The translations under genes were made by a program, and so were the position numbers. A stretch of DNA of 64,000 nucleotides from Paraburkholderia sabiae (GTDB lineage: Bacteria; Pseudomonadota; Gammaproteobacteria; Burkholderiales; Burkholderiaceae), in the NCBI RefSeq assembly GCF_030412785.1, contig NZ_CP125295.1:4526001-4590000 (forward strand), in the 5' to 3' direction. The notes below the pieces were generated by a model. That model was not told the origin of the DNA. It searched no databases and saw only the letters and a list, made by a program, of their open reading frames with translations. Positions within the stretch are counted from its first letter, which is position 1. The number at the start of each line of letters is the position of its first letter. This document shows positions 9,158-18,316 of this stretch, piece after piece.

Positions 9158-9294
9158 GCTCAAGCGGAGAAACGGATCGGGGTTTTCCCTTTGTGAAACC
9201 GCTGCTTAATTTGCAATTCGGTCTCGATGCCTTGTCAGTAAAGGCTTCAGACGTTTCTACGGGATTCTGCTTACGGTAGTGAAAGCGCTTGCAG

Positions 9295-9314
9295 CGATTA
9301 GATATATCACATAC
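9295..9314 (+). promoter_or_regulatory. oxalate-regulon operator, copy C
   Basis: GATATATCACATAC at 9301-9314 is identical to the core of copy A. The left half of the 20-bp palindrome is more degenerate here. The core ends 56 bp upstream of the CoA-transferase start, a position suited to overlap the promoter. Confidence 0.7.
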
Positions 9315-9370
9315 CGTATTGAACACGGACGATCGAAATAAGAGCGCGAAGTGCTCGGAAGGGAGACAAC

Positions 9371-10618
9371 ATGGGCAAAGCACTCGACGGTGTGCGCATT
9401 CTCGATTTCACGCACGTGCAATCGGGGCCGACCTGCACGCAGTTGCTCGCATGGTTCGGCGCGGACGTGATCAAGGTGGAGCGCGCAGGCGCTGGCGATA
9501 TCACGCGCGAGCAACTGCGCGACGTGCCTGACGCGGACAGCCTCTACTTCACGATGCTCAACCACAACAAGCGCTCGGTGACCATCGATACGAAGAATCC
9601 CGAAGGCAAGCTTGTACTCGAGGCGCTGATCCAGAAGTGCGACGTGATGGTCGAGAACTTCGCGCCCGGCGCGCTCGATCGCATGGGCTTCACGTGGGAG
9701 CGGATCCAGGAACTCAATCCGAAGATGATCGTGGCCTCCGTGAAGGGCTTCGGTCCCGGTCCTTATGAGGACTGCAAGGTCTACGAAAATGTCGCGCAAT
9801 GCGTGGGCGGCGCGGCTTCGACGACGGGTTTCGACGACGGCCCGCCCGTCGTGACGGGCGCACAGATTGGCGATAGCGGCACGGGTCTGCATCTCGCACT
9901 CGGCATCGTCACCGCGCTCTATCAGCGGACGATGACGGGCCGCGGCCAGAAAGTACTCGCCGCGATGCAGGACGGCGTGCTGAATCTCTGCCGCGTGAAG
10001 CTGCGCGACCAGCAACGCCTGGAACGCACCGGTGTGATGAAAGAGTACCCGCAATATCCGAACGGCACATTTGGTGAAGCGGTGCCGCGTGCAGGCAATG
10101 CGTCGGGTGGCGGACAGCCGGGCTGGATTCTCAAGTGCAAAGGCTGGGAGCACGATCCGAACGCGTACATCTACTTCATCACGCAAGCGCCTGTGTGGGC
10201 GAAGATCTGCAACGTGATCGGCAAGGAAGAGTGGGCGACCGACCCGGAGTACGCAACGCCCAATGCACGCCTGCCGCGTTTGAAGGAAATCTTCGCGGAA
10301 GTCGAACGCTGGACGATGACGAAGACCAAGTTCGAGGCGATGGAAATCCTCAACGAACACGACATTCCATGCGGCCCGATTCTGTCGATGAAAGAGATCG
10401 CGGACGACGAATCGCTGCGTAAAACAGGGACGATTGTCGAAGTCGATCACCCGGTGCGCGGAAAATATCTGACGGTGGGCAATCCGATCAAGCTGTCGGA
10501 CAGCCCGACGGAAGTCATCCGTTCGCCGCTGCTCGGCGAGCACACGGAAGAAGTGATGGCCGAACTCGGTTATTCGCCTGAACAGATCGAAGCGCTCAGG
10601 ACGGCAGGCGCGATCTGA
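9371..10618 (+). CDS. frc: formyl-CoA:oxalate CoA-transferase (family III)
   Basis: A 415-residue class III CoA-transferase that moves CoA from formyl-CoA (or succinyl-CoA) to oxalate in the cytoplasm. The start [20 protein letters not shown] is the Frc/CaiB N-terminus. The catalytic aspartate is Asp168 in AQIGDSGTG, matching Asp169 of the Oxalobacter enzyme, and the glycine loop reads [10 protein letters not shown]. Other Frc-like stretches are [14 protein letters not shown] and [15 protein letters not shown]. Length and these motifs fit Frc rather than carnitine or bile-acid transferases. The oxalyl-CoA decarboxylase partner (oxc) is not in the window. Confidence 0.92.
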   Translation: MGKALDGVRILDFTHVQSGPTCTQLLAWFGADVIKVERAGAGDITREQLRDVPDADSLYFTMLNHNKRSVTIDTKNPEGKLVLEALIQKCDVMVENFAPGALDRMGFTWERIQELNPKMIVASVKGFGPGPYEDCKVYENVAQCVGGAASTTGFDDGPPVVTGAQIGDSGTGLHLALGIVTALYQRTMTGRGQKVLAAMQDGVLNLCRVKLRDQQRLERTGVMKEYPQYPNGTFGEAVPRAGNASGGGQPGWILKCKGWEHDPNAYIYFITQAPVWAKICNVIGKEEWATDPEYATPNARLPRLKEIFAEVERWTMTKTKFEAMEILNEHDIPCGPILSMKEIADDESLRKTGTIVEVDHPVRGKYLTVGNPIKLSDSPTEVIRSPLLGEHTEEVMAELGYSPEQIEALRTAGAI

Positions 10619-10687
10619 GAAAAAGATCGGGTCAGGAAGCAGAACAAAGAATCGAACTGGCGCGAATGCGCAACGCAAGGAGATGAC

Positions 10688-11245
10688 ATGCCGGATGGTG
10701 CGGACTTCATCGCGTGGTCGGGACTCGAGCGACTCGAGTTGTATGTATTCGTCTTCTCGGGCGCACTGATGTTCGCGATCGCGTCGATCGTGTTCGTCAA
10801 GCGGCTCGCGCATGGCAGGCGAAGCGCGCGGCAAGCGGCGGCCGGCGACAAGATCGTCGATCTGCTCGCATTGGGATTGTGTATCTGGCTTGGTTACGCT
10901 TTTGTCAACGAGCCCGCGCAACTGCCGGGAATCGCGGCGCTGTTCGCTGTCAGCCTGCTCGCTGCGGCGCTCGGGGCACATGTGATGCTGACGACACATG
11001 AACACGGTATGCGTGCGCCCGCGCATTGCGGGATGCTGGCGCGGCGTAGCGCATCGCTGCGTGTCGCGTGGGACGGCGACGCCGCACGCATGCAACCATC
11101 CGACGATTTCACGCAGCGCTGGACCTATACGAACAATCCGCGCCGTACGCAGGCGCGTTGTCTGTCATCGGCGAGAAATGCGCATCTGGCGCATGCGACG
11201 CTGCGCGTGCGAAGCCGGCAACGTTATCAGCTGAAACGCCACTAA
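10688..11245 (+). CDS. membrane protein downstream of the CoA-transferase
   Basis: A 185-residue protein with a good AAGGAG box five bases before the ATG. The first 105 residues contain three hydrophobic segments (YVFVFSGALMFAIASIVFV, LLALGLCIWLGYAF, ALFAVSLLAAALGAHVML). The remaining 80 residues are basic, Arg-rich and of low complexity. It follows frc by 69 bp and is probably co-transcribed. No family is recognised. The C-terminal half may be an extended reading frame rather than a folded domain. Confidence 0.55.
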   Translation: MPDGADFIAWSGLERLELYVFVFSGALMFAIASIVFVKRLAHGRRSARQAAAGDKIVDLLALGLCIWLGYAFVNEPAQLPGIAALFAVSLLAAALGAHVMLTTHEHGMRAPAHCGMLARRSASLRVAWDGDAARMQPSDDFTQRWTYTNNPRRTQARCLSSARNAHLAHATLRVRSRQRYQLKRH

Positions 11246-11266
11246 CACTTCACTGGGGAAATGCAT

Positions 11267-11312
11267 GACGTCCGCGCTGTGTGCATCGAAAGGATCGCAC
11301 AGCGCGGACGTC
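11267..11312. terminator. long hairpin after the CoA-transferase operon
   Basis: A perfect 15-bp inverted repeat (arms 11267-11281 and 11298-11312, 16-nt loop) lies between the convergent membrane-protein gene and the leftward 85-residue gene. There is no T-run, so it may act as a weak or factor-assisted terminator, or protect the mRNA 3' end. Confidence 0.5.
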
Positions 11313-11344
11313 GGAGAGAGCCATCGATGAACTGCAACCCTGCG

Positions 11345-11602
11345 TCATTGAGCCGTGGACTCGCGATAGAACTGGTTCTTCCTGTCGAAGATCAGTTGCG
11401 CGAGAAAGTCGGCGTCGTAGGCGTTGAGCAGATGCGCGTGAAAGCGCTCGATGTAGGCGGAGATGCGCGCCACTTCGTTGCTGACGTCATCGAAGAAATC
11501 GAGCGTCGCCTGGCTCCAGCGGAAACGCAGGCCGAGATCGCTGAACGCGGCGTTGTAGGCGCTCAGCAGCGCTTCATTGTGCAGATCGGCAGACTGATTC
11601 AT
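11345..11602 (-). CDS. conserved small soluble protein
   Basis: An 85-residue protein. The start at ATG 11602 (MNQSADLHNEALLSAYNAAF) has an AGGAG box eight bases upstream; the longer open frame lacks one. It is predicted largely helical and acidic, with aromatic-rich RFRWSQATLDFFDD and a C-terminal DFLAQLIFDRKNQFYRE. No membrane segment or known domain is seen. It lies between frc and the LysR regulator but has its own leader, so its link to oxalate metabolism is only positional. Confidence 0.6.
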   Translation of the reverse strand: MNQSADLHNEALLSAYNAAFSDLGLRFRWSQATLDFFDDVSNEVARISAYIERFHAHLLNAYDADFLAQLIFDRKNQFYRESTAQ

Positions 11603-11698
11603 TGCAATGCTCCTAAGTCGGGGGACGACGTTCGACAGAAGCATAGAAGCCACAACGAATCTGCAATAGTTAAAGTTTTATTGGCAATCCATAGCACG

Positions 11699-12643
11699 TC
11701 ACTTATGGACGGCCAGTTGATTCACCCGCGTGATCTGCTCGATCAGATTCGCGCCTTCTTCCATCAGAAAGCGCTTGAACGCCACGGCCACGGGCGGCAA
11801 GCGCTTGTTCTTGCGATGCACGACGTACCAGTTGAGCATCACGGGAAAACCCTCGACATCGAGCACGACGAGATGCCCGACCTGCAGTTCGAGACTGATC
11901 GTATGCGCCGACAGAAACGCGATGCCCATGCCCGCGATCACGGCCTGCTTGATCGTCTCCGTGCTCTTGATCTCCATCGCGATCTTGAGGTTGGTCAGGC
12001 GTCCCGCAAAACCTTCTTCCATCGAATTCCACGTATCGGAGCCGCGCTCGCGCACGACGAATGCTTCGCTAGCAAGCTGGCTGAGCTTGATGTTGCGCTT
12101 GTTCGCGAGGGGATGCGTGGGCGCCGCGACGATCACATACGGGTGCGGCGCGAACGCTTCGTTGATCGCGTCCCCTTCCTGCGGCGGACGCACCATCACC
12201 GCGAGATCGGTCTGATTGGTCGCCAGCTGATGCAGCAGTTCTTCGCGGTTGTGCACAGCAAGATTCAGTTCGACGCCCGCATAGCGCCGCGTAAATTCGG
12301 CGAGCAGCCGTGGAAAGAAGTAGTCGCCCGCACTGATCACCGAGACGTTCAGCTTGCCGCCCGATACGCCCTTGAGCTGGCCCATCGCTTCATCGACTTC
12401 ATGAAATTGCTGAATGATCGCGCGGCTGTAGTGAAGCATTTCGGTGCCGGCCGGCGTCAGGTAGATCTTCTTGCCGAGTTGTTCGAAAAGCGGCAGGCCC
12501 GCATGTTCTTCAAGCTGTCGGACCTGCGTGGAAACAGCGGGCTGGGTGAGGTGGAGTTCCTCCGCCGCGCGCGAAAAGCTCAGATGCCGCGCCACCGTTT
12601 CGAAGACTTTCAGCTGGCGCAGGGTCGCGTTACGCATTGTCAT
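11699..12643 (-). CDS. LysR family regulator (CbbR-like), divergent from the second OFA carrier
   Basis: A 314-residue LysR regulator. The winged HTH is at about residues 5-65 (LRQLKVFETVARHLSFSRAAEELHLTQPAVSTQVRQLE), followed by a periplasmic-binding-like effector domain (SAGDYFFPRLLAEF, VVRERGSDTWNSMEEGF, IAFLSAHTISLEL). The overall pattern is closest to the CbbR branch, whose members sense metabolites such as NADPH or phosphorylated sugars. It is transcribed away from the second OFA carrier across a 348-bp region with a LysR-like palindrome, so it likely controls that carrier. Confidence 0.88.
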   Translation of the reverse strand: MTMRNATLRQLKVFETVARHLSFSRAAEELHLTQPAVSTQVRQLEEHAGLPLFEQLGKKIYLTPAGTEMLHYSRAIIQQFHEVDEAMGQLKGVSGGKLNVSVISAGDYFFPRLLAEFTRRYAGVELNLAVHNREELLHQLATNQTDLAVMVRPPQEGDAINEAFAPHPYVIVAAPTHPLANKRNIKLSQLASEAFVVRERGSDTWNSMEEGFAGRLTNLKIAMEIKSTETIKQAVIAGMGIAFLSAHTISLELQVGHLVVLDVEGFPVMLNWYVVHRKNKRLPPVAVAFKRFLMEEGANLIEQITRVNQLAVHK

Positions 12644-12991
12644 GGCAGATGTATAAGCGAAGATGAATCTTCATGGTAACAAACTTTAATTATCAGTAAT
12701 TCAGCATTGACCCTAGCATGGATTCTGTAATGGACGAATGGCAGCGCAAGTATCGGGTTAACGCTTAAAACAAGGCCCCGATGCGGCGACAACGAGAACT
12801 GATGACCGGCACTCTTTTATCGATCGGGTGAAAGAACCGCTAAATCGGCTTAAAGGTTTTTAGAAAAGAAGAAGTGGAATTGGCATTGCGAATATCCCCG
12901 AAGCGGTCCGATCGGGGCACAACTATAAGGTGGCATGGATGCAGGCCGGCGTTTTGTCCGGCGGCCCTAAATAGATAGCGGAGACAGGCAC
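12644..12991. promoter_or_regulatory. divergent LysR/OFA carrier control region
   Basis: Noncoding 348 bp, clearly AT-richer than the flanks. AATTA-TCAG-TAATT at 12688-12701 is a palindrome of the LysR-box type 45 bp upstream of the regulator start. The sector near 12830-12890 contains A-rich promoter-like sequence. No oxalate-regulon core (GATATATCACATAC) is present, suggesting a separate control circuit. Confidence 0.5.
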
Positions 12992-14332
12992 ATGAACAGC
13001 ATTTCTCAGCAAGCTCCCGTTGCGTTCTGGCGCAACCGGTGGTGGCAACTAGTAATCGGCCTCTTGTGTATGGCGCTCGTCGCCAACCTTCAATACGCGT
13101 GGACCTTGTTCGTCACGCCTATGAGCACGAAGCATCATTGGGGGCGTGCAGAAGTGCAGCTCGCATTCTCGATCTTCATTCTCACGGAGACGTGGCTGGT
13201 CCCGATCGAAGGCTGGCTCGTCGACAAGTTCGGTCCGCGTCCTGTCGTGGCGGCCGGCGCGATCTGCGCGGGGCTTGCGTGGGTGATGAATTCGTTCGCG
13301 ACGACGCTGCCGGAGTTGTACATCGCGTCCGTGATCGCCGGTATCGGTGCGGGCGGCGTGTACGGCACATGCGTCGGCAATGCGCTCAAGCTGTTTCCGG
13401 ACAAGCGCGGTCTCGCAGCGGGCCTGACGGCTGCGGGCTTCGGCGCTGGTGCAGCGGTGACGGTGATCCCAATCGCGAACATGATCAACGCGAAGGGTTA
13501 TGAGCATACGTTCCTGTTCTTCGGCATTCTGCAGGGCGTGTGCATCTTCCTGCTGGCGTTGATGCTGAAAAAGCCGGAAGGCGTGAAGGTCGCGGCCATC
13601 AAGCGCAAGTTCGCCGTCACGAAGCAGGACTACACGCCGGGCCAGATGATCAAATCGCCTGTGTTCTGGGTGATCTACGCATCGTTCGTCGCGGTCGCGG
13701 CGGGCGGTCTGATGGCGACTGCGCAGCTCGGTCCGATCGCAAAGGACTGGGGTCTCGCCAAGCTGCCGATGACGCTCTTCGGCGCCACGCTGCCGCTGCT
13801 CACGATGACGCTGTCGATCGACAACATCTGCAATGGCTTCACGCGTCCGCTGTGCGGCTTCATCTCGGACAAGATCGGCCGTGAAAACACGATGTTCGCG
13901 ATCTTCATCGGCGAAGGTCTCGCGCTGCTGGGCTTGATGCAGTATGGCCAGAACCCGTATGCGTTCATGACGTTCGCGGCACTGATCTTCCTGTTCTGGG
14001 GCGAGATCTTCTCGATCTTCCCGGCAATCTGCGCGGACACGTTCGGCAGCAAGTATGCGGCGGCGAATGCAGGCACGCTGTACACGGCAAAGGGCACGGC
14101 CTCGCTGATCGTGCCGATCGCCTCGGTGCTTGCGGCGACGGGTGGCTGGAACCTGGTGTTCATCGTCTCGGCAGTGATCACGATTGCTGCGGGTGTGTCG
14201 GCGAAATTCGTGCTGGCACCGATGCGCGCACGCTGGATCGCTTCATCGAACGAAAGGTCTCACGAACTCGAGCCGGAACTCGCGGCCAATGGACCGGGCC
14301 TGCGTCACTGGCCGGAACAGACGGGCGAATAA
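12992..14332 (+). CDS. oxlT: oxalate/formate antiporter (OxlT-type OFA carrier)
   Basis: A 446-residue MFS carrier with twelve hydrophobic segments. It is closer to OxlT than the first carrier: WWQLVIGLLCMALVANLQYAWTLF at TM1, ETWLVPIEGWLVDKFGPRP after TM2, GVYGTCVGNALKLFPDKRG, and TM8/TM11 segments with GFTRPLCGFISDKIGREN. It is expected to import oxalate in exchange for formate and so help drive proton-motive force when coupled to Frc/Oxc chemistry. It has its own divergent LysR regulator and no 41-residue companion. The C-terminal hydrophilic tail is about 30 residues. Confidence 0.88.
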   Translation: MNSISQQAPVAFWRNRWWQLVIGLLCMALVANLQYAWTLFVTPMSTKHHWGRAEVQLAFSIFILTETWLVPIEGWLVDKFGPRPVVAAGAICAGLAWVMNSFATTLPELYIASVIAGIGAGGVYGTCVGNALKLFPDKRGLAAGLTAAGFGAGAAVTVIPIANMINAKGYEHTFLFFGILQGVCIFLLALMLKKPEGVKVAAIKRKFAVTKQDYTPGQMIKSPVFWVIYASFVAVAAGGLMATAQLGPIAKDWGLAKLPMTLFGATLPLLTMTLSIDNICNGFTRPLCGFISDKIGRENTMFAIFIGEGLALLGLMQYGQNPYAFMTFAALIFLFWGEIFSIFPAICADTFGSKYAAANAGTLYTAKGTASLIVPIASVLAATGGWNLVFIVSAVITIAAGVSAKFVLAPMRARWIASSNERSHELEPELAANGPGLRHWPEQTGE

Positions 14333-14365
14333 ACCCGTATCACTTCAACATGGCGACGTGAACAC

Positions 14366-15388
14366 ATGAACGTATCGTTGCAGCAATTGAAGGTGTTCGT
14401 CGCCGTCGCGCGTCAGCGGAGCTTCACCCGCGCGGCGCGCGAGTTCGACCTGACACAGTCGGCCGTGAGCCGGTGCGTGCGCGAACTCGAAGAGTCGATT
14501 GCATTGCGTCTCTTCGATCGCACGACGCGTCAGGTCGAACTGACGACAGCGGGCTCGCGGCTCGAACGGCGCATCGGGCGCCTGATCGAGGAGATCGAGC
14601 TGACCTTGCGCGAGGAGCGCGCCGCGCACGAAGAGCACACCGGGCTCGTCGTGGTCGCGTGCGATCCCGTGACGTCGTCGGGCTGGTTGCCCGAGCGGCT
14701 CGCGCGCAGCGCCGCGCATTTCCCCGACCTGATCGTCACCGCGAAGGAACAACCCCAACATGCCGTGCTCGCAGCAATCGAGCAAGGCGAAGTCGATTTC
14801 GGCGTGCTGTGCGACGCGAACGTCGCGGGCGCCGATGCTTTCCACATGCAGCCGCTCGTGTCGACGCCGCTGTGCGCCGTGCTGCCGCACGCGCATCCGC
14901 TCGCATCGGGCGCCGCCGTGCACTGGGAGGCGCTGCGCAATAGCCGCAGCGTCACGCAGCTGGTCACGCTCAACGCGGAAGCGGGCACGCGCAACGTGAC
15001 GGAGCGCGCATTGAACACGCATCGTATCGATGCCGCGCGCGCCAACGAATGCGGCCATCTTGCCGCGGCGTTGCGTATGATCGAACTGGGTCTCGGCATC
15101 GGCGTACTGCCTGTCGATCCGCATGGCGCTGCGTTGCCGGCATCGCTCGTCGCGCGTCCGCTCGTGCCCGAAGTGTCCGTGACGACGATGCTCGTGCGGC
15201 GTCGCAACCGCTCGTTGCGCCCGAATGCGGAAGCCGTGTGGTCGCTGTTTTCCGGCAAGGACTTGCCCGCCCATGCCGGCGCGTCGTCGACCACAGGCAC
15301 AACAACTGCACACTCGATAATTAAAGGAGCCACACACGAACCGATGCCGTGCGTACCCGATGACGAGGCGTTAATGCGAGCCTCATAA
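14366..15388 (+). CDS. LysR family regulator with extended C-terminus
   Basis: A 340-residue LysR regulator, HTH at about residues 4-62 (LQQLKVFVAVARQRSFTRAAREFDLTQSAVSRCVRELEES). The effector domain includes CDPVTSSGWLPERL and GLGIGVLPVDP. It starts 33 bp after the oxlT stop. About 40 residues beyond the normal LysR end (after VWSLFSGKDLP) are low-complexity and overlap an AAGGAG-like motif in another frame. This suggests that the original stop has been lost and the frame now reads into what was leader sequence for the aldehyde dehydrogenase. Confidence 0.85.
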   Translation: MNVSLQQLKVFVAVARQRSFTRAAREFDLTQSAVSRCVRELEESIALRLFDRTTRQVELTTAGSRLERRIGRLIEEIELTLREERAAHEEHTGLVVVACDPVTSSGWLPERLARSAAHFPDLIVTAKEQPQHAVLAAIEQGEVDFGVLCDANVAGADAFHMQPLVSTPLCAVLPHAHPLASGAAVHWEALRNSRSVTQLVTLNAEAGTRNVTERALNTHRIDAARANECGHLAAALRMIELGLGIGVLPVDPHGAALPASLVARPLVPEVSVTTMLVRRRNRSLRPNAEAVWSLFSGKDLPAHAGASSTTGTTTAHSIIKGATHEPMPCVPDDEALMRAS

Positions 15389-15458
15389 GCCCAAGGGTGC
15401 GGGCGGTTCAGTTGACGGTTCGCGAATACGCAATATCGCCAATCGTAAGGAGCATGGG

Positions 15459-16910
15459 ATGGACACTGAAACCGACCTCAGACGCCACGATCTTCTCATC
15501 GACGGTAAGCGGCTGCCGCCCGGTACGGGCGAGTACTCAGTCAATATCAACCCTGCGACGGAAGAGCCGATAGCGCTCGTCGCACAAGGCAGCGCGCAGG
15601 ATGTCGATACGGCCGTGAAGGCCGCGCGCGCTGCGCTCAAAGTCTGGAACGGCATGCGCGCCGCCGAGCGCGGCCGCATCCTCATGCGCTTCTCAGAACT
15701 GCTGCGCGAGCATCAGGACGAAATCGTCGCGCTCGAAAGCCTCGACGCGGGCAAGCCGCTCGGGGCCGTCAAACGCCAGGACGTGCCCGCCGCCATCGAC
15801 ACGCTCGCCTACTACGCCGGCTGGTGCGACAAGATCAACGGTCAGGTCGTGCCCGTGCGTCCCGACGCGCTCACTTACACGATCCGCGAGCCCGTCGGCG
15901 TGGTCGGCGCGATCGTGCCGTGGAATTTCCCGCTGATGATCGGCATGTGGAAGATCGCGCCCGCGCTCGCGTGCGGTTGCACGATGGTCGTCAAGCCCGC
16001 CGAGATCACGCCGCTGTCCGCGCTGCGCGTCGGCGAACTCGCGCTGGAAGCGGGCGTGCCGCCCGGTGTGCTGAACATTGTGACGGGCAAGGGGCGTGTG
16101 GTCGGCGATGCAATCGTCGCGCATCCGGACATCGACAAGGTGACGTTCACAGGATCGCCGTCGGTGGGGCGCGGCATTCTGCAGGGCGCGGCGGGCAACT
16201 TCAAGCGCGTGACGCTGGAACTCGGCGGCAAATCGGCGAACGTGATTTTCGCCGACGCGAATATCGACAACGCCGTGCGCGCGGCGGCTTCCGGCATCTT
16301 CTTCAACACGGGGCAGGTGTGTTCGGCGGGTTCGCGGATTCTCGCGCATCGCGATGTGTACGACGAAGTGGTCGAACGGCTCGCGGCGCGCGCGCAAGGG
16401 ATCAAGGTCGGCGATCCCAATGAACGCGAAACGACGATGGGCCCGCTCGTGTCTGCCGCGCAGATGAAGACGGTGCTCGATTACGTGGAGATCGGCAGGA
16501 ACGAGGGCGCGTCGATCGTGACGGGCGGCGCGCGTATCGGTCAGAAGGGTTTCTTCGTCGAACCGACGGTGTTCGCAAACGTCGAGCACGAGATGCGCAT
16601 CTCGCAGGAGGAAATCTTCGGTCCGGTGGCGAGCGTCGTGCGCTTCGACGACGAAGAGGACGCGGTGCGCATCGCGAACGGCACGGCGTACAGTCTCGCG
16701 GCGGGCGTGTGGAGCGCGGACATCGGCCGCGTGCATCGCGTCGCGCACGCGCTGAGGGCAGGCACCGTGTGGATCAACACCTACGGCTATACCGATGTGC
16801 GCCTGCCGTGGGGCGGTTCAGGCGATTCGGGCTTCGGCCGCGAACACGGCGATGTCGCAATCGAAAACTTCACGGAACCGAAGGCGATCTGGCTCGCGAT
16901 CGAACATTAA
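15459..16910 (+). CDS. NAD(P)-dependent aldehyde dehydrogenase
   Basis: A 483-residue ALDH superfamily enzyme oxidising an aldehyde to the acid. Catalytic Cys288 lies in GQVCSAGSR and the general base Glu254 in LELGGKS; the oxyanion Asn sits in VPWNFPL and the NAD loop in FTGSPSVGRG. The C-terminal signature WGGSGDSGFGREHG is of the betaine/aminobutyraldehyde type. It lies 70 bp after the LysR gene with its own AAGGAG site. In an oxalate/C2 island a glycolaldehyde or similar substrate is conceivable but unproven. Confidence 0.9.
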   Translation: MDTETDLRRHDLLIDGKRLPPGTGEYSVNINPATEEPIALVAQGSAQDVDTAVKAARAALKVWNGMRAAERGRILMRFSELLREHQDEIVALESLDAGKPLGAVKRQDVPAAIDTLAYYAGWCDKINGQVVPVRPDALTYTIREPVGVVGAIVPWNFPLMIGMWKIAPALACGCTMVVKPAEITPLSALRVGELALEAGVPPGVLNIVTGKGRVVGDAIVAHPDIDKVTFTGSPSVGRGILQGAAGNFKRVTLELGGKSANVIFADANIDNAVRAAASGIFFNTGQVCSAGSRILAHRDVYDEVVERLAARAQGIKVGDPNERETTMGPLVSAAQMKTVLDYVEIGRNEGASIVTGGARIGQKGFFVEPTVFANVEHEMRISQEEIFGPVASVVRFDDEEDAVRIANGTAYSLAAGVWSADIGRVHRVAHALRAGTVWINTYGYTDVRLPWGGSGDSGFGREHGDVAIENFTEPKAIWLAIEH

Positions 16911-16934
16911 TTCGCCGACATCGCCAAGAAAAAA

Positions 16935-16959
16935 GCGGATCGAATGATCCGCTTTTTTT
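16935..16959. terminator. rho-independent terminator
   Basis: A 7-bp stem (GCGGATC / GATCCGC) with a GAAT loop is followed by seven T residues, and preceded by an A-run that makes it bidirectional for the convergent LysE gene. Confidence 0.9.
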
Positions 16960-16986
16960 GTATGACTACGCGTGTGGAAAGGCCGT

Positions 16987-17610
16987 TCAGGTCGTGCGCC
17001 GAACCAGCAGAAAACTCACGCCGATCGCGCCGAGAAACGCGCCGCAGCAGCGGTTGAACCAGCGGCGCACGGTGGCGCGCGTCAGCCACTTGCCGAGATG
17101 CATGCCCGCCCACGAGTACAGCGCGATCGCGAACCATTCGAGCACGAGGAAACTCGCGCCGAGCACGGCGAACTGCGGCAGCATCGGCTTCGAAATATCG
17201 ACGAATTGCGGCAGGAACGCGGTGAACACGAGAATCGCCTTCGGATTGCCCGCCGCCACGAAGCACTCCTGACGCGCGATGCGCCACAGCGACGCGTCGT
17301 CCTGTTTCATCGCGTCCATCGGCCCGGCGTCGCTGCGCCACAGCTGGATGGCGAGCCAGATCAGATAGGCGGCGCCCGTCAGCTTGATCGCGAGGAAGAA
17401 CAGTTCGGACGCGTGCAGCACGACGGCAAGGCCCGTCGCCGCCAGCACGAGCATGCCCGCGAACGCGACGAGCCGCCCGCTGCCGGCGACGAAGGCCGTC
17501 ATGAAGCCGTGCCGCGCCGCGACGTTGATCGACAGAAGGTTGTTGGGGCCGGGCGCCATGTTGATCGCGAAGCACGCGGGGAGAAAGAACAGCCAGGCGG
17601 TGAGGGACAT
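16987..17610 (-). CDS. LysE/RhtB family amino-acid exporter
   Basis: A 207-residue inner-membrane protein with six hydrophobic segments. The family signature APGPNNLLSINVAARHGF lies after TM1, followed by GAAYLIWLAIQLWRS and GNPKAILVFTAFLPQFVD. It likely exports an amino acid such as threonine, homoserine or lysine. It is monocistronic, with convergent terminator 3' and a 148-bp spacer to the lipoprotein gene upstream. Confidence 0.9.
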   Translation of the reverse strand: MSLTAWLFFLPACFAINMAPGPNNLLSINVAARHGFMTAFVAGSGRLVAFAGMLVLAATGLAVVLHASELFFLAIKLTGAAYLIWLAIQLWRSDAGPMDAMKQDDASLWRIARQECFVAAGNPKAILVFTAFLPQFVDISKPMLPQFAVLGASFLVLEWFAIALYSWAGMHLGKWLTRATVRRWFNRCCGAFLGAIGVSFLLVRRTT

Positions 17611-17758
17611 GACGGCTCGCTCGGATGACCGCCGCGCGACGCGTTTCGATAGCGCGTCGCGGCAGCGCGAATTCGGATGGGGAAACTTCGATTGTAACGA
17701 AATGCCGGCTGCGTTTGGGTCGCAGCGGAAGAAGCGCGCGCCGCGATGGCGCGGCGTG

Positions 17759-18316
17759 TTATTGCGCGGGCTGAAGTGCCTGGCGGAACGACGGATCTCG
17801 GACGATCGTGTCGATGCTGAGCTTGACGACGTCGTCGAGTGCGAAAGCGGGGTTGGTGAACTTCTGCCGATAAAGATGGACCGTATTGCTCTTCACGTAG
17901 ACGGTTTCCTTCGTCGATGCATTGGTGACGAAGTAGCAGATCGTCATCGACCACGTGGCGGGCGAGCGTGCGTCGTCGACCGACAGAACTTCGATCCGGC
18001 CGTTCAGCACCAGCTTGTCATGCGTGGTCACGACGATGCCCGACTTGCGCCACGCGGACACGACGGCGTCGCGCACGGACGCTTCGACGCCCTTCTTCAG
18101 CAGAATCGACGTCGTCGCCGTGTTGGCGATCCGGTCGTAGGTGATGTGGCCTTCGCGCGCGGGCTGGTAGGAGAATCCGCGAGCGGGAGCGATGGTCAGC
18201 GCGTTGTCGGCGGGTGTCTCGCTCGACGACACCGAGCGCGGAACGAAGAAAGAACAGGCAGAGGTCAGGAGCGCGAAGCAGGCGATGCTGGAACGTTTGA
18301 ACAGGAGCGGGTTCAC
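17759..18316 (-). CDS. lipoprotein of unknown function
   Basis: A 185-residue protein with a lipoprotein signal: a basic start (MNPLLFKRSS), hydrophobic stretch and lipobox LTSAC with Cys21. The mature part is a mixed alpha/beta domain (VRDAVVSAWRKSGIVVTTHD, MTICYFVTNASTKETVYVKS) of a kind seen in periplasmic or outer-membrane-anchored proteins. No enzyme motif is seen. It stands alone. Confidence 0.75.
   Translation of the reverse strand: MNPLLFKRSSIACFALLTSACSFFVPRSVSSSETPADNALTIAPARGFSYQPAREGHITYDRIANTATTSILLKKGVEASVRDAVVSAWRKSGIVVTTHDKLVLNGRIEVLSVDDARSPATWSMTICYFVTNASTKETVYVKSNTVHLYRQKFTNPAFALDDVVKLSIDTIVRDPSFRQALQPAQ

Larger units (their letters stand above)
9065..9370. other. divergent promoter region, ligase operon and CoA-transferase
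   Basis: Noncoding 306 bp between two divergent transcripts. It contains two copies of the oxalate-regulon operator, one near each gene and in opposite orientation, and no credible ORF. The middle section is AT-rich. A GGAG box lies just before the CoA-transferase start. Confidence 0.7.
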
